Shown one piece after another: positions 10,043-19,726 of a DNA stretch of 64,000 bases. The notes below the pieces were generated by a model. It was not told the origin of the DNA and made no database searches. It was given only the letters and a program-made list of their open reading frames with translations. Origin of the DNA: Psychrobacter sp. JCM 18901 (GTDB taxonomy: Bacteria > Pseudomonadota > Gammaproteobacteria > Pseudomonadales > Moraxellaceae); the NCBI RefSeq assembly GCF_000586435.1, contig NZ_BAWH01000002.1:62001-126000 (forward strand), written 5' to 3'. Numbering within the stretch: position 1 is the stretch's first letter; each line of letters opens with the position of its first letter. The translations under genes were made by a program, and so were the position numbers.

Positions 10043-10858
10043 ATGACTGCTTATTACAAATTTATCAAACGAGAGTTACAAGAAGACGGTGTTAGTGTGG
10101 CGCATTATCAGCCAACCAAGCATGCACAAGGTGCTTGGAATGAGCATGAGCAGCACATGGCGCCAGCAACAGGCCTACTGACAGCTGAGCTCAACAACTT
10201 TGCGCCACAGCCCAATACTCGTATTGCACGTGTGAGCCTCGATATCTTGGGGCTAATACCGCTTGACGATTTTACTATCACTACTCGCTATATCCGACCA
10301 GGCAAGACTATTGAGCTGGTCGAAGCAGTTATGAGTAGCCGTGGCCGTGACGCCATTATAGCAAGAGCGTGGCGACTGATTACTCAAGATACCAGCGAGA
10401 TTGCCGGACTTGAAGATCAACCAGCAGAATATAAACCTGAAGAGTTGCCAGTTTGGGAAGGTATGAAAGGCTGGCCGGGCGGCTTTATTGAAAGCGTACG
10501 TCTAGTAGCGACAGAAGACCGTCGTGCTGGTCGCGGTATGGTATGGATTACCAATGATCTCGACATGATTGAAGGCGAGCCGACTGATGACTTGGTGCAT
10601 CTGTTAGGTATGGTCGATACTGCTAATGGTGTTGTACCAAGATTGGGTCTTGGTTTGTCTAAGTTAGAATGGATGTTTCCCAATACTGATTTGCAAATCC
10701 ATATGCATCGCTCGCCAAAAGGTCGCTGGCTAGGTATCGAGGCTGTACAACAATATGGCGATGATGGTATCGGATTGACCAGTGCGGTATTGCACGATGT
10801 ATACGGGCCTTTTGGTCGTAGTGAGCAAATTCTTACTATTCGTCCGATGCCACGTTAA
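10043..10858 (+). CDS. TesB-like double-hotdog acyl-CoA thioesterase family protein
   Basis: The 271-residue soluble protein resembles the thioesterase superfamily with two hotdog domains (4HBT_3/TesB-like). Its N-terminal half has the pattern VSLDILGLIPLDDFTITTRY followed by a helix and VEAVMSSRGRDAIIARAWRL. The C-terminal half contains LLGMVDTANGVVPRLGLG and the strand LEWMFPNTDLQIHMHRSPKG. Such enzymes hydrolyse acyl-CoA or act on related thioesters in the cytoplasm; the substrate cannot be told here. The frame is intact. The gene stands alone between ispH and htpG. Confidence 0.75.
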   Translation: MTAYYKFIKRELQEDGVSVAHYQPTKHAQGAWNEHEQHMAPATGLLTAELNNFAPQPNTRIARVSLDILGLIPLDDFTITTRYIRPGKTIELVEAVMSSRGRDAIIARAWRLITQDTSEIAGLEDQPAEYKPEELPVWEGMKGWPGGFIESVRLVATEDRRAGRGMVWITNDLDMIEGEPTDDLVHLLGMVDTANGVVPRLGLGLSKLEWMFPNTDLQIHMHRSPKGRWLGIEAVQQYGDDGIGLTSAVLHDVYGPFGRSEQILTIRPMPR

Positions 10859-11024
10859 AAGGCTAAGAGTCAGTCAGTTTATAGTTTTGTAAAATAAAAT
10901 AATACGTTGCAATCAATTAATTATACAAATAATAGAGAAATGGTTTTAATAGTAGCTAACAAGACGATATTACTAAAAAGATGATATTACTAACAAGCCG
11001 ATGTTAATCGACATAGAGGTTACT

Positions 11025-11144
11025 ATGAAAACCCATACTCAATTTTCAAAAAAAGCTGACGACTCTCTGGGATATATTGATAGAAGCATATTCAGAATAG
11101 TTGCTGTTATTTGCGCGTTGATTATTATATCAGAAAATAACTGA
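11025..11144 (+). CDS. 39-residue putative membrane micropeptide
   Basis: ATG 11025 follows a good ribosome binding site (AGAGG, 11015-11019). The 39-codon frame is basic and polar at first (MKTHTQFSKKADDSLGYIDR) and then has one hydrophobic segment (FRIVAVICALIII) before a TGA at 11144. An intrinsic terminator follows at 11198-11233, giving a compact monocistronic unit. It is too short for family recognition. The combination of binding site, one membrane segment and terminator is the only support, and the coding claim needs expression data. Confidence 0.5.
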   Translation: MKTHTQFSKKADDSLGYIDRSIFRIVAVICALIIISENN

Positions 11145-11197
11145 GCAATTAAATAACCGAGTAAGCAAAAACCGAGTAAGCAAATAACTGATACCAG

Positions 11198-11233
11198 AAC
11201 ACCGCCTTGATAAACAAGCGCGGTGTTTTTTTA
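11198..11233 (+). terminator. intrinsic terminator
   Basis: AACACCGC (11198-11205) pairs with GCGGTGTT (11220-11227), followed by T7. It lies downstream of the 39-codon frame and upstream of htpG. A 15-bp tandem duplication (ACCGAGTAAGCAAA twice) lies just before it at 11156-11184. Confidence 0.85.
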
Positions 11234-11396
11234 TTGAATAGGGCTTTTGAGCTTGAATTTTTTTTCTCAATGCCCCTATTAGTATAGACAGTTTAACGGT
11301 ATTGCATACGGCAAGTTCTCTAACATTATGAGAGCGGCTTTAGTGAGTATATCGTTATCTGATAATAGGTCTTTCATAGAATTTAAAGGAGTTTTT

Positions 11397-13358
11397 ATGA
11401 GTGAAGCAACTCAAGCTGAAGGTCTGAATCCAGAATTAAAAAAACATACGTTTGAAGCGGAAGTGGCGCAGTTACTGCATTTGGTAACGCATTCACTATA
11501 TTCTAACGCTGATATTTTTGTCCGCGAGTTGGTATCTAATGCGTCGGATGCTTGTGATAAGTTGCGTTTTGAAGGCACAAATGACGATAGCCTTTATGAA
11601 GATGATGGCGAATTAAAAATCCGCATCGCTGTTGATGAAGCTGCCAAAACTATTACCTTTACCGACAATGGTATTGGTATGAACGAAGCCGATGCAATCG
11701 AAAACTTAGGTACGATTGCTAAATCAGGCACCAAAGCATTTTTGGACAAATTGTCTGAATCACAAAAGCAAGACGGACAATTGATTGGTCAGTTCGGTGT
11801 TGGTTTTTACTCAGGTTTTATCGTGGCTGATACCATCAGTGTTGAATCACGTAAAGCGGGCGAGCCTGCGGATAAAGGCGTGCGCTGGGTGTCAGATGGT
11901 ACTGGTAGCTTTACTGTTGAACCTATTACCAAAGACACGCGCGGTACGGCGATTACTTTGCACTTAAAAGAAGAATATAGCGAAGGCGAAGATAACTACT
12001 TAGATCGTAGCAAAATCAAGCGCTTGGTTAATAAGTACTCTGACCATATCAGTTTGCCGATTCAAATGCGTAAAGAGATCTGGCAAGAAGATGTAAAAGA
12101 AGACGAGAACGATGACACGCCTGTTGGTGGCCAGATGGTACTCACCGATGAGTGGGAAACAATCAATAAAGCCAGTGCACTATGGACTCGCTCAAGCTCT
12201 GAAATTGAAGATGATGAGTATGTCGATTTTTATAAGAATATCTCTTATGACATGGATGCGCCGCTTACTTGGACGCATAACCGTGTAGAGGGTCGCGTAC
12301 AGTATACGCAGCTATTATATATTCCTAAAAAGCACCAGTTGATCTATACACTCGTGAGCAGCAGCATGGTCTAAAGCTTTATGTGAAGCGCGTCTTTATC
12401 ATGGACGAAGCTGAGCAATTGCTACCGATGTATTTGCGTTTTGTGAAAGGTGTGATCGATTCAGCAGACCTGCCATTGAACGTGAGCCGTGAGCTACTAC
12501 AAGAGTCACGTGATGTAAAATCTATTCGTGATGGTAACGCTCGCCGTATCTTGACGCTGCTTGCAAACCTTGCTAATAGTGAAGACAGTGACAAGCAAGA
12601 GAAATTTGCCCAGTTCTATGCGGAGTTTGGTGATGTCATCAAAGAAGGTCTAGGCGAAGACGCAGGCAATCAAGAACGTATTGCTAAGCTATTGCGTTAT
12701 GCCACCAGCACCCAAGACGGTTTGGTAACAAGCTTCGAAGATTATAAAGGCCGTATGAAAGATGGTCAAAAAGCCATCTACTACCTCACCGCTGATAATC
12801 TAGCCGCTGCGAAAAACAGCCCGCAACTTGAGCTATTCAAGAAAAAAAGGCATCGAAGTTATCTTGATGACTAGCCGTGTTGATGAATGGGCAATGAACT
12901 TCTTGACCTCATTCGATGAGACACCGCTGCAAAACATCGCGAAAGGCGCAGTAGATTTAGGCGACTTGCAAGATGAAGCAGAAAAAGCGGAAGCGGAGAA
13001 AGCCCAAGAAACGCTAAAGCCAGTAGTTGATAAGCTAAAAGCTGCGTTGGGCGAGCGTGCTAAAGATGTCAAAGTATCGACGCGTTTAGTCGATAGTCCA
13101 GCTTGTTTGGTTGTAGGTGAAGGTGAGCTATCGCCACAAATGATTCAGATGCTACAGCAAATGGGTCAGGACGTACCAGCAAGTAAGCCAACGCTAGAAG
13201 TAAACCCTGATCATCCACTCATCAAGAAGCTTGAGAGCAGCGAGCAATTCGATGATCTGGCGCAAGTCATTTTTGATCAGGCATTATTAGCAGATGGTGG
13301 TCAGCTAGACGATCCAGCCGCTTACCTAAAACGCGTTAATGAGCTATTGATGAGATAA
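11397..13358 (+). CDS. htpG: chaperone protein HtpG, Hsp90 family (two frameshifts)
   Basis: HtpG is the bacterial Hsp90, an ATP-driven dimeric chaperone. The start at ATG 11397 has a strong binding site (AAAGGAG). The N-terminal ATPase domain shows [18 protein letters not shown], the DNGIGM loop and the [11 protein letters not shown] lid motif. The middle domain follows, then the C-terminal dimerisation domain. One base is missing from an A5 run at 12327-12331, and one is extra in the A7 run at 12842-12848. Correcting both gives 653 residues, close to the family norm. A terminator follows directly. The upstream in-frame ATG at 11328 is not preferred. Confidence 0.95.
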
Positions 13359-13373
13359 TGTTTAGTAATTAGT

Positions 13374-13410
13374 AAAAAAAGGAGGCTTTATATAAAAGGC
13401 CTCCTTTTTT
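13374..13410 (+). terminator. intrinsic terminator of htpG
   Basis: AAAAAGGAGGC (13376-13386) and GCCTCCTTTTTT (from 13399) form a strong stem followed by T-rich sequence, 16 bases after the htpG stop. The remaining bases up to the next gene at 13680 show no feature I can name. Confidence 0.9.
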
Positions 13411-13679
13411 ATTTGAATTTTTGGTCGAATTTGAGTGAATTTTACAAATCAGCCTTATCCTCTTAACCGACAATCCGTTACAATCGCGATAGATTAGCGA
13501 GCTAAAATATTAGGCAGTGCTAGTCATCTTCTATAATCACTCCATCGTGAATTCAATATAAATCGATGTCTGCACGCTGTACAAAAAAATCGTCAATTGA
13601 TTGCACCGCGCGGCTGTTACATTAAGATAATTATCATTGAGTCATTTTATTTTTCTCGACTGGCTAGAGGTCTAAGTCT

Positions 13680-15162
13680 TTGTCACTTACGTCGTTAAAA
13701 ACCGTCTCGCTTCAGCGTTTTTCGCTCAATTTCGCTGCCAATATTATTGCAACCTTGTGGATGCTGGTGGGCTCAACACGGGCTTTTTCTTGGGTTAAAC
13801 CCACTTTTGTACAGTTTGCCGTATTTGCGCTATTGGCGCTTGGTAGTAATGTCTTATTTTCATGGTTAGCTGCTGAAAGTGGTAGCATATTTAATGAGCA
13901 AGGATTGGTCAGTTATTTAATCTGGCCGATGATTATTTTGCTTGGCGGTATTATTTTGGCTCGGCGAGCGAGCAACCAAGCATTGGTATTTGTACCAGTA
14001 GTACTGTGGTTGGTCGCTGATACATTGTCAGCCCTATTACAGAGCTTGGTGCAGTTTTTTGGTAGCTATGGTTGGTTGCCAAATTGGAGTTATTCGTTCT
14101 TACCAGTACTGTTTTTAGTATTGTTCTTATGGCAAACGCTAGCGTTACTTTGGATATTTTCCCGACGTCTGCGTATACCATGGTGGGAGCGAATCATTGT
14201 ATTGGTTGGCGCGGTAGCGTTGCTGACCATTTGGCAGCGTAATGTTGCAGATCAGCCGATCTTTAAGCAAATACCTGTAGAGCCTGTACTAGAAGAGGCG
14301 GCACTGTATCAGCAGCCACGTCTATTACAGCAAGCATTGGATAGTATAGACCCAAGTATCGATGGCAAAACCGACTGGTACTTTATGGGAGTCGCAGGAT
14401 TCTCTGATCAAAACGTCTTTCGCTCCGAGATTAACAAAGTGCGCGAGCTGTTTGATGTACGTTTTGGTACCAGCGGGCATTCACTATCGCTGATTAATAA
14501 TACTTATAGTTGGCTAGACGAACCAATCGCTACTAAGACTAGCATTTTGCGCGGTCTAAAGAAAATCGGTCAGCAGATGAATGCTGATGAAGATGTATTG
14601 TTTTTGACGTTGTCTTCACATGGTAATCAGGATATCGTCCAATTGGCAAATCCGCCGCTTGCGATGGATAATTTAGATGCTACATGGTTGCGTGACGCGC
14701 TAGACGCATCTGGTATCCGCTGGCGTGTGATTGTGGTGTCTGCCTGCTATTCAGGTTCGTTTATTGACGAATTGGCATCGCCAACCACGGTAGTGATTAC
14801 TGCGTCAGCCGCTGACAAAGCATCGTTTGGCTGCACGAATACAGCTGAGATGACCTATTTTGGTCAAGCATTTTTTTGCTGAAAGTCTACGAGGGAATAC
14901 CAGTTTTGAGTCGGCTTTTAAGGATGCCAGTATACGGGTCAATGAGCGTGAGAGCGCCATGGGATTTGAGCCATCAGAGCCGCAAATGGTGATTGGTAGC
15001 TTAATGGAGACCGCATTACCTGCATTTGAACAAGTATTGTTTGATAAGGCGCGCCCATCCGTTGCTAGTATTACGAATAATGCTACTTCTACAACGGTTA
15101 ATATTCTACCTGACAGTGCTACTAATATATCGGTAGACGAAGTAGAGATAGCTGCTGAATAG
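13680..15162 (+). CDS. membrane-anchored C13-family (caspase-like) cysteine peptidase (frameshifted)
   Basis: The first ~190 residues form about five or six membrane segments. A soluble domain follows that matches peptidase family C13 (legumain-like, clan CD). It includes WYFMGVAGFSDQNVF, the catalytic His in LTLSSHG (near residue 312) and the catalytic Cys in VVSACYSGSFI (near 354), with the DNGT/TASAADKASFGC strand after it. The start codon is TTG 13680 with AGAGG nine bases upstream; the next ATG would remove the first helix. The T7 run at 14871-14877 needs one base fewer, giving 493 residues. The substrate is unknown. Confidence 0.85.
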
Positions 15163-15282
15163 CTGAATAAATACAAAGTATGATTTGGCATTTAATGAAT
15201 GCCAATATCAGATTTACTATTAGATGATGAGCATTTATTAAACATCGTCATTGGTTCTATTTTGAATAAAAGGATATCACTC

Positions 15283-16173
15283 ATGCAAAATTCCTATAGT
15301 CATAGTTTATCTACCAATAAACAGCTTACCCAAAAAAGCGTGAATCGCTGTTTTAATGGTGAGCAGCATTATTATAGTCACGAGTCGACATCTACCAAAA
15401 CCTCTATGACGTTTAGTATTTATCTACCTGATGAAGCTTTGGCTGGACGACGTTGTCCTGCGATATTGTACCTATCAGGTTTGACGTGTAATGCCGATAA
15501 TGTCACCCATAAGGCGCATTTCCAGCAAAAATGTAGCGAGCTTGGCATGATATTGATTGCACCTGATACCTCGCCTCGCAGCAGTGAGGAAAGCGATGTA
15601 CCCAACGACGATCGCTATTTTGTCGGTCAAGGTGCCAGCTATTATGTTGACGCAACCCAAGCGCCTTGGTCGGATAATTTTAATATGCAAAGCTACATCG
15701 TTGATGAGCTATATGACTTATTGCGCTCTGAGTTTCCTATCCATAGCATTGGTGTCACAGGGCACTCGATGGGTGGTCATGGTGCGTTATTACTAGGATT
15801 TAAGTTCCCAAGTAAGTTTGTTAGTGTTTCTGCCCTATCGCCAGTATGCGCCGCCAGTGAGTCGGCATGGGGCGTGGCGGCTTATACCGAGTATTTCGGT
15901 GATGATGAGTCGCTATGGGCGCAAGCAGACGCCTCAAAGATGATTGAAAAGGTTGGTCAGCAGTACTCAAGTATTTTGGTGGATCAAGGCGGCGCTGATA
16001 ACTTCTTAGCAGAGGGTCAGCTGCAGACATCCAAACTACAAGAGGCTTGTACAAAAGCCAACCAGCCCCTAACATTACGTTATCAGGCGGGTCATGATCA
16101 CAGCTATTACTTTATTCAAACAGTGATCAGCGACCATATTGAACATCATTGGCACATGGCTCAACTGAGCTAG
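15283..16173 (+). CDS. fghA: S-formylglutathione hydrolase
   Basis: This serine esterase hydrolyses S-formylglutathione to formate and glutathione in formaldehyde detoxification. The alpha/beta-hydrolase core is clear: an oxyanion-hole strand PAILYLSGLTCNADN, the nucleophile elbow GVTGHSMGGHGAL, the acid in LVDQGGADNFL and the His in RYQAGHDHSYYFI. ATG 15283 is preferred because AAAGGAT lies nine bases upstream and the product is 296 residues; the upstream in-frame start at 15199 adds unrelated sequence. No formaldehyde dehydrogenase gene is adjacent, so it is a stand-alone gene here. Confidence 0.93.
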   Translation: MQNSYSHSLSTNKQLTQKSVNRCFNGEQHYYSHESTSTKTSMTFSIYLPDEALAGRRCPAILYLSGLTCNADNVTHKAHFQQKCSELGMILIAPDTSPRSSEESDVPNDDRYFVGQGASYYVDATQAPWSDNFNMQSYIVDELYDLLRSEFPIHSIGVTGHSMGGHGALLLGFKFPSKFVSVSALSPVCAASESAWGVAAYTEYFGDDESLWAQADASKMIEKVGQQYSSILVDQGGADNFLAEGQLQTSKLQEACTKANQPLTLRYQAGHDHSYYFIQTVISDHIEHHWHMAQLS

Positions 16174-16240
16174 GCTGCTAAGTAGACGACCGTAATACGT
16201 TTTTTTCGCTATCCCATTTCATGCTTAATAGGTGATTTTT

Positions 16241-16693
16241 ATGGCAAGTTATCAAGATTTGGCCGCTTTTAATATAGAGGCCACGCCACTCAATACTAAT
16301 AGTACAATAGCGACGATGCAGGCCGATATGGATGCAGCGCTAAAAGACAAACAGCGTAATAATGCCGCTAGCAGCATCGACGCATTACCTCGACTTAAGT
16401 CAGATGAGTTTATTGCAAAAACTTTCGACGACGCGGGTGATAGAGTGCTCGATGAGACACAAATATCGCGCGTGATAGAGATGGCGTGGGAAGACAGAAC
16501 GCCATTTGGCGCGATAGAGCATAGCTACGGCCTTGATGAGACGGGTGTCATTAAGCTTATGCGTCAGACGCTAAAGCCATCGTCTTTTCGCTTATGGCGT
16601 CAGCGCGTGAGCAATCGTGCGACCAAGCACGAGGCAAAGCGCTCATTCGAAGTAGGCCGCGCCTATTGCAAGACCCAGTACAAACATCATTAA
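16241..16693 (+). CDS. DUF2805 / TIGR03643-family protein
   Basis: A 150-residue soluble protein of unknown function. The C-terminal half carries the family block EMAWEDRTPFGAIEHSYGLD followed by GVIKLMRQTLKPSSFRLWR and a basic stretch (RVSNRATKHEAKR). The first ~70 residues are variable and Ala/Asp rich. The block resembles a helix-turn-helix, so DNA binding is possible but unproven. ATG 16241 follows AGGTGA; the GTG at 16232 is less likely. It lies between fghA and rpe on the same strand. Confidence 0.8.
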   Translation: MASYQDLAAFNIEATPLNTNSTIATMQADMDAALKDKQRNNAASSIDALPRLKSDEFIAKTFDDAGDRVLDETQISRVIEMAWEDRTPFGAIEHSYGLDETGVIKLMRQTLKPSSFRLWRQRVSNRATKHEAKRSFEVGRAYCKTQYKHH

Positions 16694-16751
16694 TTAGTCG
16701 AAATTTTAATTTATCAATATTTTATATAAACATGAATTAGGTAGCTCAATT

Positions 16752-17441
16752 ATGATCAGTCCTGCTAAGCCTTATCTTATTGCACCATCAATCCTTTCAG
16801 CTGATTTCGCGCGGTTGGGCGAAGAAGTTGAGAAAGTATTAGAGTCGGGTGCCGATGTGATTCATTTTGATGTGATGGACAACCATTACGTACCCAATTT
16901 GACGTTTGGTAGCATGATCTGTAAAGCGCTGCGTGATTATGGGGTTGACGCGCCAATCGATGTACATTTGATGGTCTCACCTGTTGATAGTATGATTGAG
17001 CAGTTTTTGGAAGCGGGTGCGAGTATCATTACCTTTCATCCAGAGGCCAGCGCTCATATCGATCGCTCACTGCAACTGATCAAAGATGGTGGTGCAGAGT
17101 GCGGTCTAGTACTGAACCCAGCGACGCCGCTACATTATCTGGACTATGTCATGGATAAAGTGGATCAAATTCTACTCATGAGTGTCAACCCAGGCTACGG
17201 TGGCCAGTCATTCATAGAGGGTACTTTAGATAAAGTTCGCCAAGTCCGTCAGCGCATCATTACCAGTGGCCGCGACATTAGATTAGAAGTTGATGGCGGT
17301 ATCAAAGCCAGCAACATTCGCGCCGTTGCTGAAGCGGGTGCTGATATGTTCGTTGCGGGTTCTGCGATTTTTAATCAAGAAGATTATAAAGCGGCTATCG
17401 ATGAGATGCGCGCAGAGTTGTTATTAGCAAACAACAGCTAG
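16752..17441 (+). CDS. rpe: ribulose-phosphate 3-epimerase
   Basis: Rpe interconverts ribulose-5-phosphate and xylulose-5-phosphate in the pentose phosphate pathway. The 229-residue TIM barrel shows the full set of signatures: [16 protein letters not shown], the metal-binding [23 protein letters not shown], the [13 protein letters not shown] loop and LEVDGGI near the C-terminus, with the phosphate-binding AGSAIF. AGGTAG lies 10 bases before the ATG. The frame is intact. An inverted-repeat element lies about 75 bases past the stop. Confidence 0.97.
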   Translation: MISPAKPYLIAPSILSADFARLGEEVEKVLESGADVIHFDVMDNHYVPNLTFGSMICKALRDYGVDAPIDVHLMVSPVDSMIEQFLEAGASIITFHPEASAHIDRSLQLIKDGGAECGLVLNPATPLHYLDYVMDKVDQILLMSVNPGYGGQSFIEGTLDKVRQVRQRIITSGRDIRLEVDGGIKASNIRAVAEAGADMFVAGSAIFNQEDYKAAIDEMRAELLLANNS

Positions 17442-17516
17442 CGAGTTTTGTATGGTTAATAAACGCTATTAGCCATGCCATAATAATATTAGAATGTGCT
17501 GTATAACTTATGACTA

Positions 17517-17624
17517 TATAGTTAATCCGATATAAAAGAGCTACAGCGTTAACCTCGCTTGAAGTATCGCATTACATCTGCACTCAGTTGCCTTGTCTCT
17601 CTTTTAAATTGAATTAACTCTATA
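17517..17624 (+). repeat. dispersed inverted-repeat element (MITE-like), copy 1
   Basis: A 108-bp intergenic element begins TATAGTTAATCC, contains the conserved inner text ACAGCGTTAACCTCG and CACTCAGTTGCCTTG, and ends with CTCTTTTAAATTGAATTAAC and CTATA. Its two ends are imperfect inverted repeats. Closely similar copies lie at 52645-52751 (same orientation) and 62165-62271 (inverted). The outer end overlaps a TATAAT (17623-17628) just upstream of the next gene. No transposase is encoded. Confidence 0.85.
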
Positions 17625-17651
17625 TAATGGTCAGTCACGTAAAGGTGAAAT

Positions 17652-18050
17652 ATGGACACAAACAATTCTAGCCGTTCAACAGAGCCTTCTGAGCAAGTAA
17701 ACTCTCATGAGACGTTGAATCAGCAGGCTAAGCAATCACTTGAAAGTGAAACATCGCAGCGCAGCTTGGTGCCTAGAGGTATTACCGTTGGCTTAGCGAT
17801 GTTTGCACTTGTACTTAGTTTGGCAGGTTATGGCTTTCGCCTGATGGTAGGTGATGATGTTGAAACAGTGCTGCGTCATGCTGCGGTCATTGTGCCTGCA
17901 TTTATGTTAGGCATTCCGCTGTTTTTTTGGGTAGGCTCTCGCATACTCAATAAAGTTAAGGGCCTTCATATCGAAAGTTGGAATGCGATTAGTTTGGGTT
18001 ATTTGACCTCTTGTATATCGATGCTATGGCTCATGGGTACTTACAGTTAA
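17652..18050 (+). CDS. hypothetical three-helix membrane protein
   Basis: A 132-residue protein. The first ~40 residues are polar and rich in Ser, Glu and Gln. Three membrane segments follow, at about residues 45-70 (GLAMFALVLSLAGYGF), 78-100 (IVPAFMLGIPLFFWVG) and 110-130. No conserved catalytic residues or family signature were recognised. AAAGGTGAA lies just before the ATG. The upstream inverted-repeat element ends with a TATAAT hexamer 24 bases before the start codon and may contribute a -10 box, though no good -35 is present. Confidence 0.65.
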   Translation: MDTNNSSRSTEPSEQVNSHETLNQQAKQSLESETSQRSLVPRGITVGLAMFALVLSLAGYGFRLMVGDDVETVLRHAAVIVPAFMLGIPLFFWVGSRILNKVKGLHIESWNAISLGYLTSCISMLWLMGTYS

Positions 18051-18193
18051 GTTGTTTAGCTGCAGATATAATGCTTTTCCGCGCCTGTATCGTTTATTCG
18101 CATCTATATTATTTATTCGCGCCTACATAACATCGTAATATTTTATATTTTTAATCATTAAGCCATGTCCTACAAGCATGACTGGAATTTTAT

Positions 18194-18505
18194 ATGAGAA
18201 TCGTACCAGCCAGTATTGCTAAAATTATCTATCCTAAAGACTTACCAAATGGCTTATTTACCAGCTTAATTATTGCTTGTTTGCTAATGGGGTTGGCGTC
18301 ACTACGTCACGGAACCGACCTACAAGGTTGGCTAAATGTCATTGAGAATTGGCTACTCATGCTGCTGATATTGCCCACTGCGACGGCCACCGTTGCACTA
18401 CCATTTAAATACCGTGATCCTAGCCTTGAGCTAAAGCTGGTTTATTACCTTGGAATGTTTGTGGCATTCTTATTTACATTAGGAAAGTTACGTTATTGGC
18501 ACTAA
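18194..18505 (+). CDS. hypothetical small membrane protein
   Basis: A 103-residue protein with three hydrophobic segments (FTSLIIACLLMGLASL, WLLMLLILPTATATVAL and LVYYLGMFVAFLFTLG). The N-terminus, MRIVPASIAKIIYPKDLPNG, may lie in the cytoplasm. No family was recognised. It follows another small membrane protein gene on the same strand after 143 bases, a spacer that contains an imperfect 20-bp repeat around TTTATTCGC. Functional linkage of the two is only suggested by proximity. Confidence 0.6.
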   Translation: MRIVPASIAKIIYPKDLPNGLFTSLIIACLLMGLASLRHGTDLQGWLNVIENWLLMLLILPTATATVALPFKYRDPSLELKLVYYLGMFVAFLFTLGKLRYWH

Positions 18506-18726
18506 TATATACAAATAACATGGCATTCAATTTTGCTTTTATAGCGAAGACTTATGTGACAGCCCTTGAATTCCATTGTTAAAGCGTCCATTGTATGAGT
18601 AAGACAGATTTACCCGCGTTACTGTAAGACGATAGATTTGCCGAATGAGTTTATTTTTAAGAAATGACTGCTTTGCAATGACTAGTTTCTCTACCAGTAC
18701 TAAACGGGATAATAAGGAACACATTA

Positions 18727-19038
18727 ATGCCATACGATATCGATAATGATATAGAAGTAGATAACGAGAATAGCGATCAGTTTGCAGGATTTGCCAAAGA
18801 AACCACGTTAGAGCTGGTGGAAGCAGATGATGGTAGATTGTTGTTGCGTGATGCTGAACAAGATGAAGCGCCGCTGATGACTATTGATTTTTCTGACAAG
18901 CTAAAAGAGCTACTTGGTAGCGATACTCAAGCGATTGGTCAACATATGATTCATGCTGCGATTCAGGTCATTATGCAAAAGCAAATGAGTAAATGGCATG
19001 CGCATGTATATGATAAAGAACCAACACACTACAGCTAA
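18727..19038 (+). CDS. hypothetical acidic cytoplasmic protein
   Basis: A 103-residue soluble protein. It is strongly acidic at the N-terminus (MPYDIDNDIEVDNENSDQFA), then has alternating strand-like segments (TTLELVEADDGRLLLRDAEQ) and an amphipathic helix (GQHMIHAAIQVIMQKQMSKW). No family signature was recognised. A start at ATG 18727 is supported by ATAAGGAAC upstream, and a terminator follows at 19113-19146. It is likely monocistronic. Confidence 0.65.
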   Translation: MPYDIDNDIEVDNENSDQFAGFAKETTLELVEADDGRLLLRDAEQDEAPLMTIDFSDKLKELLGSDTQAIGQHMIHAAIQVIMQKQMSKWHAHVYDKEPTHYS

Positions 19039-19112
19039 TTTTTAGTTGTTTCTGAGCACTAATTAAAGCGAATAATTGAAGACGTAGCTTAGCAACATGA
19101 AACTACAGCCAT

Positions 19113-19146
19113 AAAAAAGGGTTTATCAATTGATAAGCCCTTTTTT
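19113..19146. terminator. bidirectional terminator
   Basis: AAAAAAGGG (19113-19121) pairs with CCCTTTTTT around an inner TTATCAATTGATAA palindrome. It separates the acidic protein gene (plus) from rpmG (minus) and could serve both. Confidence 0.8.
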
Positions 19147-19205
19147 GTTCAAATAACTTCTTTATAGAAAGTATTTATAAAAATGCCTTCTACAAATGAT
19201 GGCAG

Positions 19206-19361
19206 TTATTTGATTTTAGCTTCTTTAAAGATCACGTGCTGGCGTACTTTTGGATCAAACTTTTTGATTTCCATTTTGCCAGGCATAGTGCGCTTGTTTT
19301 TAGTAGTGGTGTAGTAATACCCAGTACCAGCTGTTGATACTAATTTAATTTTATCTCTCAT
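19206..19361 (-). CDS. rpmG: 50S ribosomal protein L33
   Basis: A 51-residue ribosomal protein that is too short for most frame callers. It starts [20 protein letters not shown] and continues with the basic [20 protein letters not shown] and [10 protein letters not shown] tail. The pattern is L33 of the zinc-independent type, because the paired cysteines are missing. It lies 128 bases downstream of rpmB on the same strand, the usual rpmB-rpmG pair, and ends just before the bidirectional terminator. Confidence 0.96.
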   Translation of the reverse strand: MRDKIKLVSTAGTGYYYTTTKNKRTMPGKMEIKKFDPKVRQHVIFKEAKIK

Positions 19362-19489
19362 GATAGCTTTCCTGTAAATGAGGGGTCTTCAAACGATAGG
19401 TACGTGTCTCAAAGAGTGAGTTGCCACAATTAATGTAGCAAAATAGCAGCCTAAATGATGAGAGTCATCATCCAGCTGCTATTTTTAAC

Positions 19490-19726
19490 TTAAACTTTTT
19501 GACCTTGTGCGCGTAGATCCGCTAACACTTTATCGATACCAAGTTTGTCAATGATGCGCATACCTTTGGTAGACACACGTAGACGTACAAAGCGGTTTTC
19601 AGACTCTACCCAAAAACGATGGTTGTGAAGGTTTGGTAGAAAGCGACGACGGGTTTTGTTGTTTGCATGCGAAACATTATTACCCACCATAGGGCGCTTT
19701 CCAGTCACTTGGCAAACTCGAGACAT
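19490..19726 (-). CDS. rpmB: 50S ribosomal protein L28
   Basis: L28 is a 78-residue protein of the large ribosomal subunit. The diagnostic N-terminus [20 protein letters not shown] and the segment [20 protein letters not shown] are present, and the C-terminus ends [11 protein letters not shown]. It is first in the rpmB-rpmG unit and diverges from the giant lipoprotein gene. GGAG lies directly upstream of the ATG. Confidence 0.97.
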   Translation of the reverse strand: MSRVCQVTGKRPMVGNNVSHANNKTRRRFLPNLHNHRFWVESENRFVRLRVSTKGMRIIDKLGIDKVLADLRAQGQKV

